DNA of 64,000 nt, from positions 31,166 to 95,165 of the forward strand of contig NZ_BDAY01000032.1 in assembly GCF_001612685.1 (NCBI RefSeq). The letters run 5' to 3'. Positions 42,255-50,025 of the stretch are shown one piece after another (the stretch's first letter is position 1; every line of letters starts with the position of its first letter). The translations under genes were made by a program, and so were the position numbers. The notes under the pieces are model-generated. The model had not been told where the DNA came from. It saw only the letters and a program-made list of their open reading frames with translations, and made no database searches. The DNA is from Nocardia altamirensis NBRC 108246. Its GTDB lineage: Bacteria; Actinomycetota; Actinomycetes; Mycobacteriales; Mycobacteriaceae.

Positions 42255-44387
42255 ATGGCAGGTCGCACAGCGATACTGTCGGTGCGCATCCTCGGCGACG
42301 GGTCGGCCGCGCGCCGCGAACTCGACCGCACCGCCCGCGCTGTCGCCGGATTCGCCACCGCCACAACCAAACTCGCTGCAATCACCTCCGCTCTCGGGTT
42401 CGCTCTCGGCGCGGTCGGCAACCTCGGCGTCGGCCTGGTCGGGCTCGGGCTGCTCGCCGCCCCCGCCTTGGCTGCGGTCAAGGTGGGAATGGAGGGCATC
42501 AAGCAGGCCGCCCAAGGGGCGGCCCCGGCACTGGCACGATTACGTGAGGCCGTCTCCGCGACGTTCGCGCGTGAGATGGCCCCGGCATTCGTCCAGCTGT
42601 CCGGGCTGCTCGACCGGATCACTCCCGCGATGACCGGTATCGCGTCGGCCGTGTCGGGGGTGTTCGGGGCCGTCGTGGCACAGTTGACCGGTCCCGGTGC
42701 CGCCGCGATAGATCGAATCCTTTCCGGTGCACAGACATTCGTTGCCAGCCTGGCGCCCGGTCTGACGAAACTGACCCAAGGCATACTCGACCTCGGCGCG
42801 TCCGCCGCGTCGGTCGCGGGCCGGATCGGCACCGCGTTCGGGGGTGTGCTCGGCGCGATCGGGCAAGCGTTCTCCCGTCTCGCCGCCGACGGCACCTTGA
42901 CCAAGTTGTTCGCTGGGTTCGCGCAGGCACTGACCGGTCTGGGCGCTCTGATCGGCCCCGTCGTCGCGTTGTTCGCCCGTCTCGGCGCGGTCGTCGGCCC
43001 CGCCCTGGGCAGCGTATTCGCCAGTCTCGGGCGCGTGATCACCAGTGTCACACCATATTTGGAGAAGATGGCCGCGACCGTGGGCGGCGCGCTGACCGGG
43101 GCGCTGGACGCACTGATCAGCACCGGCGCGCTCCCGCAGATCGCCCGTGCCCTCTCCGCAGTGACTACGGCCGTGGCCCCGCTGGTGCCGCCATTGGCCC
43201 GGTTGGCGGGCATCCTCGCCGCCGGACTGGCGCAGCTGGTCTCAGCGCTGGCCCCATCCTTCGCTGCCTTGGTCAAATCCCTTGCCGGAGGGCTCGTTTC
43301 GATCCTTCCGACCGTGGCGGACCTGTTCGCCCGCCTGGTGCCGGTCGTGGCGGAGATCGCCGCCGAGATCGCTGGATCGCTCATGCAGGCGATCAAGACC
43401 TTGGTCGACAGTGGGGTGCTGACGCTGATCGCCCGCGCGTTCGCCGATATCGTGCGGGCCGTCGTCTCGCTGCTCCCGCACCTGGTCCGCCTGGCGGGCA
43501 TCTTGGCCGCCGGACTCCTCCAAGCGGTCTCCTCGCTGGCTCCGTTGTTCGTGGCGCTGGCGAAATCCCTTGCCGGAGGGCTTGTTTCGATCCTGCCGAC
43601 CATCGCGGATCTGTTCACGCGCCTGGTGCCCGTGGTGCAGCAGGTAGCGACCGAGATCGCCGGATCACTGGTGGCGGCGATCAAGATGCTGGTCGACAGC
43701 GGCGTGCTCCCGCTGCTGGTGCGCGCGTTCGCGGATCTGATCGTGGCCGTGGTCCCACTGGTGCCGCCTCTGGTCCGGTTGGCCGCCTCGATTCTGCCGC
43801 TACTGGCCAAGGCCATGATCGCCGCCACCCCGGTGGTCGTGACCGTGGTCAAGGCCCTCACATCGCTAGCGAACATAATTGTCAGCCACGTCAATCCACT
43901 GGTAGATCGTTTCACCGCGGGCGTGGCCCGCGTCCCCGAGGTGCTCTCGCGGATGGCGGGCCCGGCCCGCTCAGCGTTCGAGGTGATCCGCTCCGCGATC
44001 AACACCGTCGTTGGCGCGGTCCGGTCGCTGCTGAGCGTCCTGGGCTCGTTGCGGTTCCCTTCCCCGCCCTCGTGGCTCAAGAAGTTCTTCGGCGGGCGCG
44101 CTGCCGAGTTGGCCGCGATCCCCACCGGTGCCGACGTGACGCGGCTCCTGCCCACCGGGTTCGACACCTTCGCCGCGTCTGGACCCGAGCTGCGCGCCGC
44201 CGCGCCGACCCTGGCGGGGTGGGTCGGAGCCGTCTCGGCCGCACCGCCACCGCAGGTCACCACCATCAACATCACCATCAACGGTGCGATAGACCCGCAA
44301 TCGACCGCTCAGCAAATCCAGCGGGTACTGCGCGCCCGCAACATCACCGTCGGCGCAGCGTCGGCGATCAACCTCAAGGTGGCATGA
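42255..44387 (+). CDS. Tape measure protein
   Basis: A 710-residue, Ala/Leu-rich, helical protein that sets tail length; at about 0.15 nm per residue this predicts a tail near 105 nm. It contains hydrophobic segments and an internal duplication: a unit of about 95 residues starting LVRLAGILAAGL or LARLAGILAAGL and including KSLAGGLVSILPT and ADLF is present twice (near 43.2 and 43.5 kb) with a partial third copy. AAGGAGG precedes the ATG. Confidence 0.92.
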   Translation: MAGRTAILSVRILGDGSAARRELDRTARAVAGFATATTKLAAITSALGFALGAVGNLGVGLVGLGLLAAPALAAVKVGMEGIKQAAQGAAPALARLREAVSATFAREMAPAFVQLSGLLDRITPAMTGIASAVSGVFGAVVAQLTGPGAAAIDRILSGAQTFVASLAPGLTKLTQGILDLGASAASVAGRIGTAFGGVLGAIGQAFSRLAADGTLTKLFAGFAQALTGLGALIGPVVALFARLGAVVGPALGSVFASLGRVITSVTPYLEKMAATVGGALTGALDALISTGALPQIARALSAVTTAVAPLVPPLARLAGILAAGLAQLVSALAPSFAALVKSLAGGLVSILPTVADLFARLVPVVAEIAAEIAGSLMQAIKTLVDSGVLTLIARAFADIVRAVVSLLPHLVRLAGILAAGLLQAVSSLAPLFVALAKSLAGGLVSILPTIADLFTRLVPVVQQVATEIAGSLVAAIKMLVDSGVLPLLVRAFADLIVAVVPLVPPLVRLAASILPLLAKAMIAATPVVVTVVKALTSLANIIVSHVNPLVDRFTAGVARVPEVLSRMAGPARSAFEVIRSAINTVVGAVRSLLSVLGSLRFPSPPSWLKKFFGGRAAELAAIPTGADVTRLLPTGFDTFAASGPELRAAAPTLAGWVGAVSAAPPPQVTTINITINGAIDPQSTAQQIQRVLRARNITVGAASAINLKVA

Positions 44388-44388
44388 C

Positions 44389-45729
44389 ATGGCCTTCAAC
44401 CCCACCCCCTACCTGCTCATCGATGGCGAACGCGTGGAATGCGCAGCCACACACGCCGATACCGCCCCGCTCGCACTGGACGGGATCACAGTCGACTGGG
44501 GCAGATCGGAATACCTGTCCCACGCCCGACCCGCCACCGCGCAACTATCCATCCTCGACCGGACCGGGACCTGGGCCGAGAAGTTCGCGACAACGACCGT
44601 GATCGGCCGCCGGATCGAACTGTGGTGGGAACACCCGGAAGCCGCGTCGCTGCGCTGGTTCGCCGGACGCATCACCGCCGCCACCGCCACCCCGTCAGGG
44701 CCCCACGGGTGGGTGCTGGCGATCACCGCTGCCGCCCGTGACGCCGATCTGGGCAACGTCGTCATGACCACTCCGGGCACCTGGCCCACCGAATCCATGA
44801 TCACCCGCGCGAACCGCATAGCCCAAGCGGCGACACCCGCCGAGATCGATGCGTTCTACATCTATCCCGGCGTGACCGAGCACCCCTGTTCGCCGCTGGA
44901 CGTCGGCGACCGCGACCTACACGGGCTCGTCGACGAAATGTATATGTCGGCAGGCGACACCTACTCCTACCAGCCACACACCAACGTCATACGCCACCTC
45001 TACCGCCGCAACCACGACGTGGCCGCCTACCTGGTCCAAATGCCCGACGGGCTGATCTACGTCCAAGCAGGCGATATCGCCTACGACGGGCAAACCCACA
45101 AAGGCACCGGACTGGCAGGGCACCACACCAGCACCGACGACGGAATCCAACTCGCCCCCAACTCCGTCATCAACCGCGTACAGGTCAACTGGAAAGACAC
45201 CGACGGCGGCGACCGAACTACCTTCGCCGTCCCCGCCGACGGCGACACCCACGGGCGCCGCACCCTGCAATTCGACTCCTGGTTCGACAACGACGCACAC
45301 ATCGAACCCCTGGTGACCGAAGTACTCAACCGCGCCCAATACGAAGGCGCACGGCCCCCGCACCCGCCGATCACCTGGGACACCCGCCGCACCAGCGGAT
45401 TTCACACCCGCACCGAAGCCGAGACATTCACCCTCGCCGCCGAAACCCAAGCGGTGACCTACGTTTCGTCCTCGCTCTACACCGCATGGCTACCCCAACT
45501 ATGGCCCGTGTTCGCCATCATCGGCGGAACCATCACCTACGACCACGGATGGATCATCACCACCACACTGCAACACGTATGGAAAACCAACCCCACACCA
45601 CAGGTCACCTGGGCAGACCTCGACAAAAACCTCCCATGGGCCACCGGCTCACCCCGACAACTATCGGACGCCGTCAGCTGGAACGACCTGCGCTACCTCA
45701 CCCACTCCGGCGTCTACCCGCCCTCCTAG
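44389..45729 (+). CDS. Distal/minor tail protein (hub-like)
   Basis: A 446-residue protein following the tape measure. N-terminal half: LDGITVDWGRSEYLSHARPATAQLSILDRTGTW and RIELWWEHPEAASLRWFAGRI, as in actinophage minor tail proteins that join tube to tip. C-terminal half ends in beta-rich sequence. Probably combines distal-tail and hub roles in this small tail. Starts in a TGACATG junction, no ribosome site. Codons here use many C-ending Asn/Asp/Thr codons, unlike the host. Confidence 0.75.
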   Translation: MAFNPTPYLLIDGERVECAATHADTAPLALDGITVDWGRSEYLSHARPATAQLSILDRTGTWAEKFATTTVIGRRIELWWEHPEAASLRWFAGRITAATATPSGPHGWVLAITAAARDADLGNVVMTTPGTWPTESMITRANRIAQAATPAEIDAFYIYPGVTEHPCSPLDVGDRDLHGLVDEMYMSAGDTYSYQPHTNVIRHLYRRNHDVAAYLVQMPDGLIYVQAGDIAYDGQTHKGTGLAGHHTSTDDGIQLAPNSVINRVQVNWKDTDGGDRTTFAVPADGDTHGRRTLQFDSWFDNDAHIEPLVTEVLNRAQYEGARPPHPPITWDTRRTSGFHTRTEAETFTLAAETQAVTYVSSSLYTAWLPQLWPVFAIIGGTITYDHGWIITTTLQHVWKTNPTPQVTWADLDKNLPWATGSPRQLSDAVSWNDLRYLTHSGVYPPS

Positions 45730-45738
45730 GAGACCCTC

Positions 45739-46317
45739 GTGCCCGGCGAAACACCCCGCTACCGCTGGCCCTACCCCGACGAAACCGACGCCATATGGCA
45801 AGGCGCACAACAAATCCGGTCCCTCGCCACCGCGATCGAATCCACATTCTCCCAGACCAGCATCCCACCCGGTTCCGGCGCGCCGCCGTCGGTATCGGCA
45901 GTACGCACCACCGCCATGAGCGTGCCCAACGGCGTCGACACAACAGTGACCTGGCAAACCGCCGAATGGGACACCCGCCCCGGTGGGCAACCCCAGTACT
46001 CGACAAACGGGCTCATCTGCCGCGTAGCAGGGCTCTACCTCATCGAAGCCGTATGGACCTGGGACGCCAACACCAACGGACGCCGCGCCGTCAAAATCAC
46101 CAAAAACGCCGGAAGCGCCGGAGCCGTCCTCGCCCGCGCCGACAACGCCAACGCATGGGACAACATCACCACCTGCACTGGCACCCGCCGACTCGCCGCC
46201 GGAGACGAGCTCCGCCTACTGGTCACCCAAGATAGCGGGGCCGTACTCACCGGCGGGCAGGCTATGTTCGACCTACGCGGCAGACTGACCATGACCTACG
46301 TCCGCGCCGCGCCGTAG
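45739..46317 (+). CDS. Tail-tip protein with C1q-like beta domain (candidate receptor binder)
   Basis: A 192-residue protein: an N-terminal anchor (TPRYRWPYPDETDAIWQGAQQIRSLATAIE) typical of actinophage tip proteins, then a jelly-roll-like domain (GLYLIEAVWTWDANTNGRRAVKITKNAG ... DELRLLVTQDSG). AGGAG before a GTG at 45739. Last structural gene; no endolysin follows. Likely host-receptor binding. Confidence 0.72.
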   Translation: MPGETPRYRWPYPDETDAIWQGAQQIRSLATAIESTFSQTSIPPGSGAPPSVSAVRTTAMSVPNGVDTTVTWQTAEWDTRPGGQPQYSTNGLICRVAGLYLIEAVWTWDANTNGRRAVKITKNAGSAGAVLARADNANAWDNITTCTGTRRLAAGDELRLLVTQDSGAVLTGGQAMFDLRGRLTMTYVRAAP

Positions 46318-46326
46318 CCCCCGCTG

Positions 46327-46581
46327 TCAGGGCTCGATTTCCTTGTCGTCTCGGCCGCGTTCGAGTTCGGTCGGTGGGTATGGGTCGAGGTCCCGCACCG
46401 ACAGCGGCTTGACGTCGATCACCTGAATATCGCACAACGCGACCAGGCCGGAGGCCAGGAGCGCATCAACATCGGCCGACCCGAGCGGCATCGTAAAGCC
46501 GTCTTCCCCCACGACGGACCAGCTGCCGTCCTCGTGCTGGAGGAATCCTGCGTAGTCGCCATCATCGGCCCATGCGCTCAC
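46327..46581 (-). CDS. Small acidic phage protein of the leftward operon
   Basis: An 84-residue protein starting VSAWADDGDYAGFLQHEDGSW. The GTG start overlaps the stop of the upstream gene (GTGA), which is why it is chosen over a longer frame from 46671. Acidic, no known domain. Converges on the last tail gene with a 9-nt gap. Confidence 0.6.
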   Translation of the reverse strand: MSAWADDGDYAGFLQHEDGSWSVVGEDGFTMPLGSADVDALLASGLVALCDIQVIDVKPLSVRDLDPYPPTELERGRDDKEIEP

Positions 46582-46775
46582 CGGGTGCGCCCCGAGTCGG
46601 GCACCAACCGGCGTGCGTCCTTCAGAGTCTGGAACGCTGCCGTCTTCGCGTCGCACTCGCCGACGATGCACTCTCGATGTACCTGCATCGCGTTGTGCGC
46701 AGCCGTGACGCTGGAACTCGGCCAGGCGGTGTTATGGCAATCAACCTTCGCGAGTAGCGCATCATCCCACCTCAT
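46578..46775 (-). CDS. Small conserved-type phage protein of the leftward operon
   Basis: A 65-residue protein starting MRWDDALLAKVDCHNTAW and containing HRECIVGECDAKTAAFQTLKDA, with three Cys and two His that could bind metal. First sizeable gene of the leftward transcript from the immunity region. A GTG nine bases upstream is an alternative start. Position suggests a Cro-like or accessory role but no HTH is seen. Confidence 0.6.
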   Translation of the reverse strand: MRWDDALLAKVDCHNTAWPSSSVTAAHNAMQVHRECIVGECDAKTAAFQTLKDARRLVPDSGRTR

Positions 46776-46776
46776 C

Positions 46777-46806
46777 TCACACACCCTTGAATCGCTGGTC
46801 TGACAT
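46777..46806 (-). CDS. Nine-codon leader-like ORF
   Basis: MSDQRFKGV, with GGAGAG upstream of its ATG at 46806, ends 1 nt before the ATG of the 65-residue gene. It could couple or attenuate translation of that gene. Too short to prove. Confidence 0.3.
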   Translation of the reverse strand: MSDQRFKGV

Positions 46807-46823
46807 GCGGCTCTCCTTGGTTG

Positions 46824-46872
46824 GAGGACTTATAAGTCCTCATCGGACTAGTCCTATGAGGACTATAGTCCT
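46824..46872. promoter_or_regulatory. Three palindromic operators of the phage immunity region
   Basis: O1 46824-46841 is an 18-bp perfect palindrome (GAGGACTTATAAGTCCTC). O2 46845-46854 is GGACTAGTCC. O3 46859-46872 is AGGACTATAGTCCT. Centres are 17 and 16 bp apart. A TAGGAC half-site follows at 46875. TATAGT in O3 could be a -10 box on either strand. They lie between the leftward operon and the Xre repressor gene. Confidence 0.8.
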
Positions 46873-46947
46873 GGTAGGACGCGCCGCACCTTCGGATCGG
46901 GGATCATTTTGGGAGCGAAGTACCCCGCAGTGAATGGAGAGCAGGCA

Positions 46948-47631
46948 ATGAGCGCCAAGGACCGGATCGCCAAGAACATCGCCCACTTCCGCAACCGAGT
47001 GATCAACCCGCAGACGGGCGAGCCCATGACCCAAGCCGAACTCGCCGAAGCAGTCGGAGTCAGTCAGCGCCAGATCGGGCGATACGAACAGGGCGACCAA
47101 GAAGCGTCCGGATCAATCCTCGACAAGATCGCCGAAGCACTCGGCATCGCGCCCGGCCAATTGTTCGGCCGCCCGCACACCGGACCCGATCTGTCCGGGC
47201 GCTGGTGGGTCAGTTGCCAAGTCTGGAAAGACTCGATTGAACGCGTCGACACCAATGCGGTAATGATCATTCAGGATGGCGACTTCCTCAGCCTCGACGG
47301 TGAGCGTGCCCAAGGCGAGAACGCTATCGAGGCAGGCGATTACGCGTGGGTTGGCGAACTCACCCACCGCCGAGCCACCCGGACGCTCATTGGCTGGTAT
47401 GAGTCGGCCGACGAGGGTACCGACTATTCGGGCTCGTACTGCTTCACCTTGCATCCGCAAGGAACGCACGCAATCGGCCAATGGTGCGGACCCGACTACG
47501 ACGGAATCGTTGTCTACGGGTGGGCCGTTCTGGCGCGCACCGAGGAACTTGCCGAACAGCAGCTTGCAGCGGCAATTGCAGACGCCGAACCGAACGGAAA
47601 CCTACTCACATGGCCGAAAACGTCACCGTAG
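46948..47631 (+). CDS. Xre-family phage repressor with unusual C-terminal domain
   Basis: A 227-residue protein. Residues 1-75 hold an Xre HTH (MTQAELAEAVGVSQRQIGRYEQGDQEASGSILDKIAEALGI). The C-terminal part is not a LexA/S24 protease: it starts LSGRWWVSCQVWKDSIERVDTNAVMII and is a beta-rich domain with many Trp, resembling a sensory or binding fold. Hence induction would not be by self-cleavage. Likely binds the three operators 76-124 nt upstream. Start at ATG 46948 with GGAGAG; an upstream ATG-like start at 46909 is weaker. Confidence 0.85.
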   Translation: MSAKDRIAKNIAHFRNRVINPQTGEPMTQAELAEAVGVSQRQIGRYEQGDQEASGSILDKIAEALGIAPGQLFGRPHTGPDLSGRWWVSCQVWKDSIERVDTNAVMIIQDGDFLSLDGERAQGENAIEAGDYAWVGELTHRRATRTLIGWYESADEGTDYSGSYCFTLHPQGTHAIGQWCGPDYDGIVVYGWAVLARTEELAEQQLAAAIADAEPNGNLLTWPKTSP

Positions 47632-47927
47632 CAACGGTGTATCTGAATTGGGCTGGCGTACCACGAGCGTGGTTCGCCAGCCTCGCGAGCACGTTGGTTG
47701 CCGAGCGGTACGCAGCAACCGCCACCATTTATGAACGTTCCCACCCCGACAACGGAGTTGACGTGTTGGCCCGTCTCTACACACGGGCCGACCATGTAGA
47801 CCAGATCCGCCGCCACGCTCCCCATGCGACGGTTCGAGTACATCCGCTCGAATGCGCACCCGACTATGCCGACTGGGTACTTGCGCAGACTTCCCGAGCA
47901 GATATGCCGACCGACCCCAGACGGTAG
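47610..47927 (+). CDS. Hypothetical protein at the attR end
   Basis: A 105-residue protein overlapping the repressor stop by 22 nt. It begins MAENVTVATVYLNWAGVPRAWFASLAS and ends DYADWVLAQTSRADMPTDPRR. No family recognised. As the last gene before attR and co-expressed with the repressor, it sits where lysogeny-expressed cargo (for example superinfection exclusion genes) is often found. Confidence 0.6.
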   Translation: MAENVTVATVYLNWAGVPRAWFASLASTLVAERYAATATIYERSHPDNGVDVLARLYTRADHVDQIRRHAPHATVRVHPLECAPDYADWVLAQTSRADMPTDPRR

Positions 47928-47990
47928 GCGGGCCCGCTCCCAACGGGCCTGCACCCCGCCCGGAAGCAGAGGGCACCTTTAGAACTTGCC

Positions 47991-48002
47991 GCGTTGGCGA
48001 CG
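47991..48002 (+). other. attR core
   Basis: GCGTTGGCGACG, second copy of the 12-bp attachment core. Phage DNA lies to the left (with CACCTTTAGA at 47975-47984), the transporter N-terminal fragment to the right. Confidence 0.88.
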
Positions 48003-48220
48003 ATGCCGGTGCCCATCACCGCGGCGAACCAGTTCGGCCCGAAGTGCCGCAGCGCGCTCGGCTCGTCATTGCGCAGGGCGCGGCGCCCACTCTGGGAGCG
48101 CTGCTCATGATTGCCAGGAACGCGGCGCTCAGCATGCTGAACACGGGACTCGGCGGGGTACTCGACCTCGCCGACCTGACGCCGCGGCGCGGCGGGTTCG
48201 AAGCTCACGGTGGCGGTCAT
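47991..48220 (-). pseudogene. TDT-family transporter, N-terminal fragment
   Basis: Encodes MTATVSFEPAAPRR... through RHFGPNWFAAVMGTGIVANAA, the start of a TDT transporter (first helix), then runs into the prophage and stops at 47864 with a foreign tail (SSKGALCFRAG...). From 48220 to the core is 230 nt; adding 30935-31937 gives 1233 nt, an exact 411-codon frame reading GIVANAAVTLPLQLPG across the junction. Divergent from the LysR gene at 48291. Confidence 0.9.
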
Positions 48221-48267
48221 GTCTCCAGCGTCGTCGCAACTTGTCGTGTCAGGTAGCAGGCCCATTC

Positions 48268-48281
48268 CTATGCATGCATAG
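48268..48281. promoter_or_regulatory. LysR-type operator between transporter and lysR
   Basis: CTATGCATGCATAG is a perfect 14-bp palindrome in the 70-nt divergent gap, with the T-N-A layout expected for LysR boxes. It probably once served both the disrupted TDT gene and the lysR gene. Confidence 0.55.
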
Positions 48282-48290
48282 ACTCGTTCT

Positions 48291-49188
48291 ATGCCGTTGT
48301 CGCCGCGCGTCCCCGACCTGGCCGCGCTCGACCTGCTGCTTTCGGTGATCGAGCTGGGCAGCCTCGGTCGTGCGGCGCAGGCACACGGCATCAGCCAGCC
48401 CTCGGCGTCCTCGCGGATCCGGTACCTGGAGAAGCTCGTCGGGATGCCGGTGCTCGAGCGCACCACCCTCGGTTCCCGCCCGACCGCGGCGGGGTCGCTG
48501 ATCGCCGAGTGGGCGCGCGGTGTGGTGCACGCGGCCGAACAGCTCGACGCGGGCATCGACACGCTGCGCGCACAGCGGCACTCGCAGTTGCGCGTCGCGG
48601 CAAGCCAGACCATCGCCGAGTACCTGTTCCCCGGTTGGCTGATGCAGTTGCGTGCCACCGCGCCCGGCACTGCCCTCGCGCTGGAGTCCGGCAACTCCGT
48701 CGAGGTCGCCAAGGCCGTGCTCGACCGGAGGGCCGCGCTCGGATTCATCGAAAGCCCGCAGCACTTCCCGGGATTGGCGTCGCATCAGGTCGCGCGGGAC
48801 CGGCTCGTCGTCGTGGTGCCGCCCTCGCATCGGTGGGCCCGGCGCGGCACGGTCACCCTTGACCCCGCTGATTCAACGAGAATCCGGCTCGGGCACCCGA
48901 ACCTGGTTCGAGCACGCGGTCACTCGCCTACGCAAGGGCTGGTCACCCGAGGTGGCGCTGGAACTGTCCTCCACCACCGCCATCAAGACCGCCGTCGCCT
49001 CGGGTGCGGGCCCTGCCGTGCTCAGTTCGCTGGCCGTCGCGCCCGAAATCGCTGCGGGCACCCTGGTTTCGCCGACCGTCACCGGCCTCGAACTGGAGCG
49101 CGTCCTTCGTGCCGTCTGGCCGACGGGCGACCGGCTGACCGGTCCGGCCCGCGACCTCTACGCCATCGCCCGCCGCGACACCACCTGA
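48291..49188 (+). pseudogene. LysR regulator, frameshifted
   Basis: Residues 1-190 in one frame give a good LTTR (LAALDLLLSVIELGSLGRAAQAHGISQPSASSRIRYLEKLVG and effector domain up to RRGTVTL). From about 48862 the homologous sequence continues in the +1 frame (TPLIQRESGSGTRTWFEHAVTR through LYAIARR, stop 49188), while the original frame becomes Arg-rich nonsense. Family members have about five residues between VTL and TPLI; a 14-nt deletion would explain both the shift and the gap. A sequencing error cannot be excluded. Confidence 0.8.
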
Positions 49189-49222
49189 CCTGACGCAGGA
49201 CAGTGGGTCGCGGCCCGCGAGC

Positions 49223-49885
49223 TCAAGAGTCGACCGGCTGGGCAGTCGGCGGAATCCCGGTGTCCAGGAACCGGATCAGCCGGTCGATGCGGGCGGTGTG
49301 ATCCATGCAGCGTTCCAGATGATTCGCGAGCAGCGCGATATCGATGGCCGTTGTGGTCGGCTGCGCCACTGTGGGGTCGGCGAGCACCGTATGCAGTTGC
49401 TGGTGCAAGGCATCCATGGCAGTGGCGCCGGAATCCTGCTCGCTGATCGGTTCCTGATGACCGGTGGCGACGGCTTGGCCGCTGAGCGCGGTGTGCTGCG
49501 CAGCGAGCCTGCCCATGGCCGCGAGGATCTCCAGAATGGTCTGCGGGGCAACATGTCCCGGGTGACTCTGATACACCTGCTCGGCGACCCGGCTGACCAG
49601 CCCGCTGATCCTGGACAGCTCGGTCGCGATCTGAATGGCGGTGACCACGTGCCGCAGATCGCGCGCCACCGGCGCCTGCAACGCGAGCAGCACGACGGTG
49701 CGTGCCTCGCACGCGCTGTACATGGTCTGTAGTCGTTCGTCGAGCGCGAAAACCTCGTAGGTAGCGGTGAGATCGGCGCCGACGAGCGCCTCGGTCACCC
49801 GTTCGGCCGCGTCGTGGGTGAGTCTGCACATCAACGTCAAGTCATTGGTCAACGCGACGAGCTCGCGAGTGAACTGGGTGCGCAC
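49223..49885 (-). CDS. phoU: Phosphate signalling/transport regulator PhoU
   Basis: A 220-residue protein with two PhoU helical bundles: TQFTRELVALTNDLTLMCRLTHDAAERVTEALVGAD and a repeat near QTILEILAAMGRLAAQHTAL. Family metal motifs ExxxDxxE-like are weaker than in E. coli, with LARHVVTAIQIATELSRISGL-like helix present (DLRHVVTAIQIATELSRI). It damps Pho regulon signalling through PstSCAB. The GTG at 49885 (VRTQF) matches the normal PhoU start; longer in-frame starts would overlap the divergent gene. No pst genes in the window. Confidence 0.87.
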   Translation of the reverse strand: MRTQFTRELVALTNDLTLMCRLTHDAAERVTEALVGADLTATYEVFALDERLQTMYSACEARTVVLLALQAPVARDLRHVVTAIQIATELSRISGLVSRVAEQVYQSHPGHVAPQTILEILAAMGRLAAQHTALSGQAVATGHQEPISEQDSGATAMDALHQQLHTVLADPTVAQPTTTAIDIALLANHLERCMDHTARIDRLIRFLDTGIPPTAQPVDS

Positions 49886-50025
49886 GCGCAAATTCTCGCC
49901 TATATCTCCGTGTCCAGACCCATGAATCCCCTCCTGGTCACCTAAATGACTACGCATATGATGCCGAATCCGCGCCGATGGCCGAGAATATGGAGGCATT
50001 GGACCGCGGCTGGCAGGATTGTGTA

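Larger units (their letters stand above)
31938..48002 (+). mobile_element. Compact 16-kb siphovirus-type prophage or satellite, serine integrase
   Basis: Bounded by the 12-bp repeat GCGTTGGCGACG at 31938-31949 and 47991-48002. Order: serine integrase, early genes with HNH nuclease, terS, terL, portal, protease-capsid fusion, connectors, tail tube, chaperones, tape measure, two tail proteins, divergent immunity region, one cargo gene. Codon use is less GC-extreme than the chromosome. No endolysin, holin with clear family, DNA polymerase, primase or helicase was recognised. Size resembles Rhodococcus phage RRH1 (14.2 kb, reported as the smallest siphovirus genome), or a capsid-encoding satellite. 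Confidence 0.93.

Noticed and set aside
41996..44281. 761-codon minus-strand frame opposite the tape measure gene
   Set aside because: Ala/Ser/Thr/Arg-rich complement of a repetitive GC-rich gene; no motif.
31938..48002. Interpretation as an integrative conjugative element
   Set aside because: No relaxase, FtsK/TraB translocase or type IV secretion gene; the structural genes are clearly phage-type.
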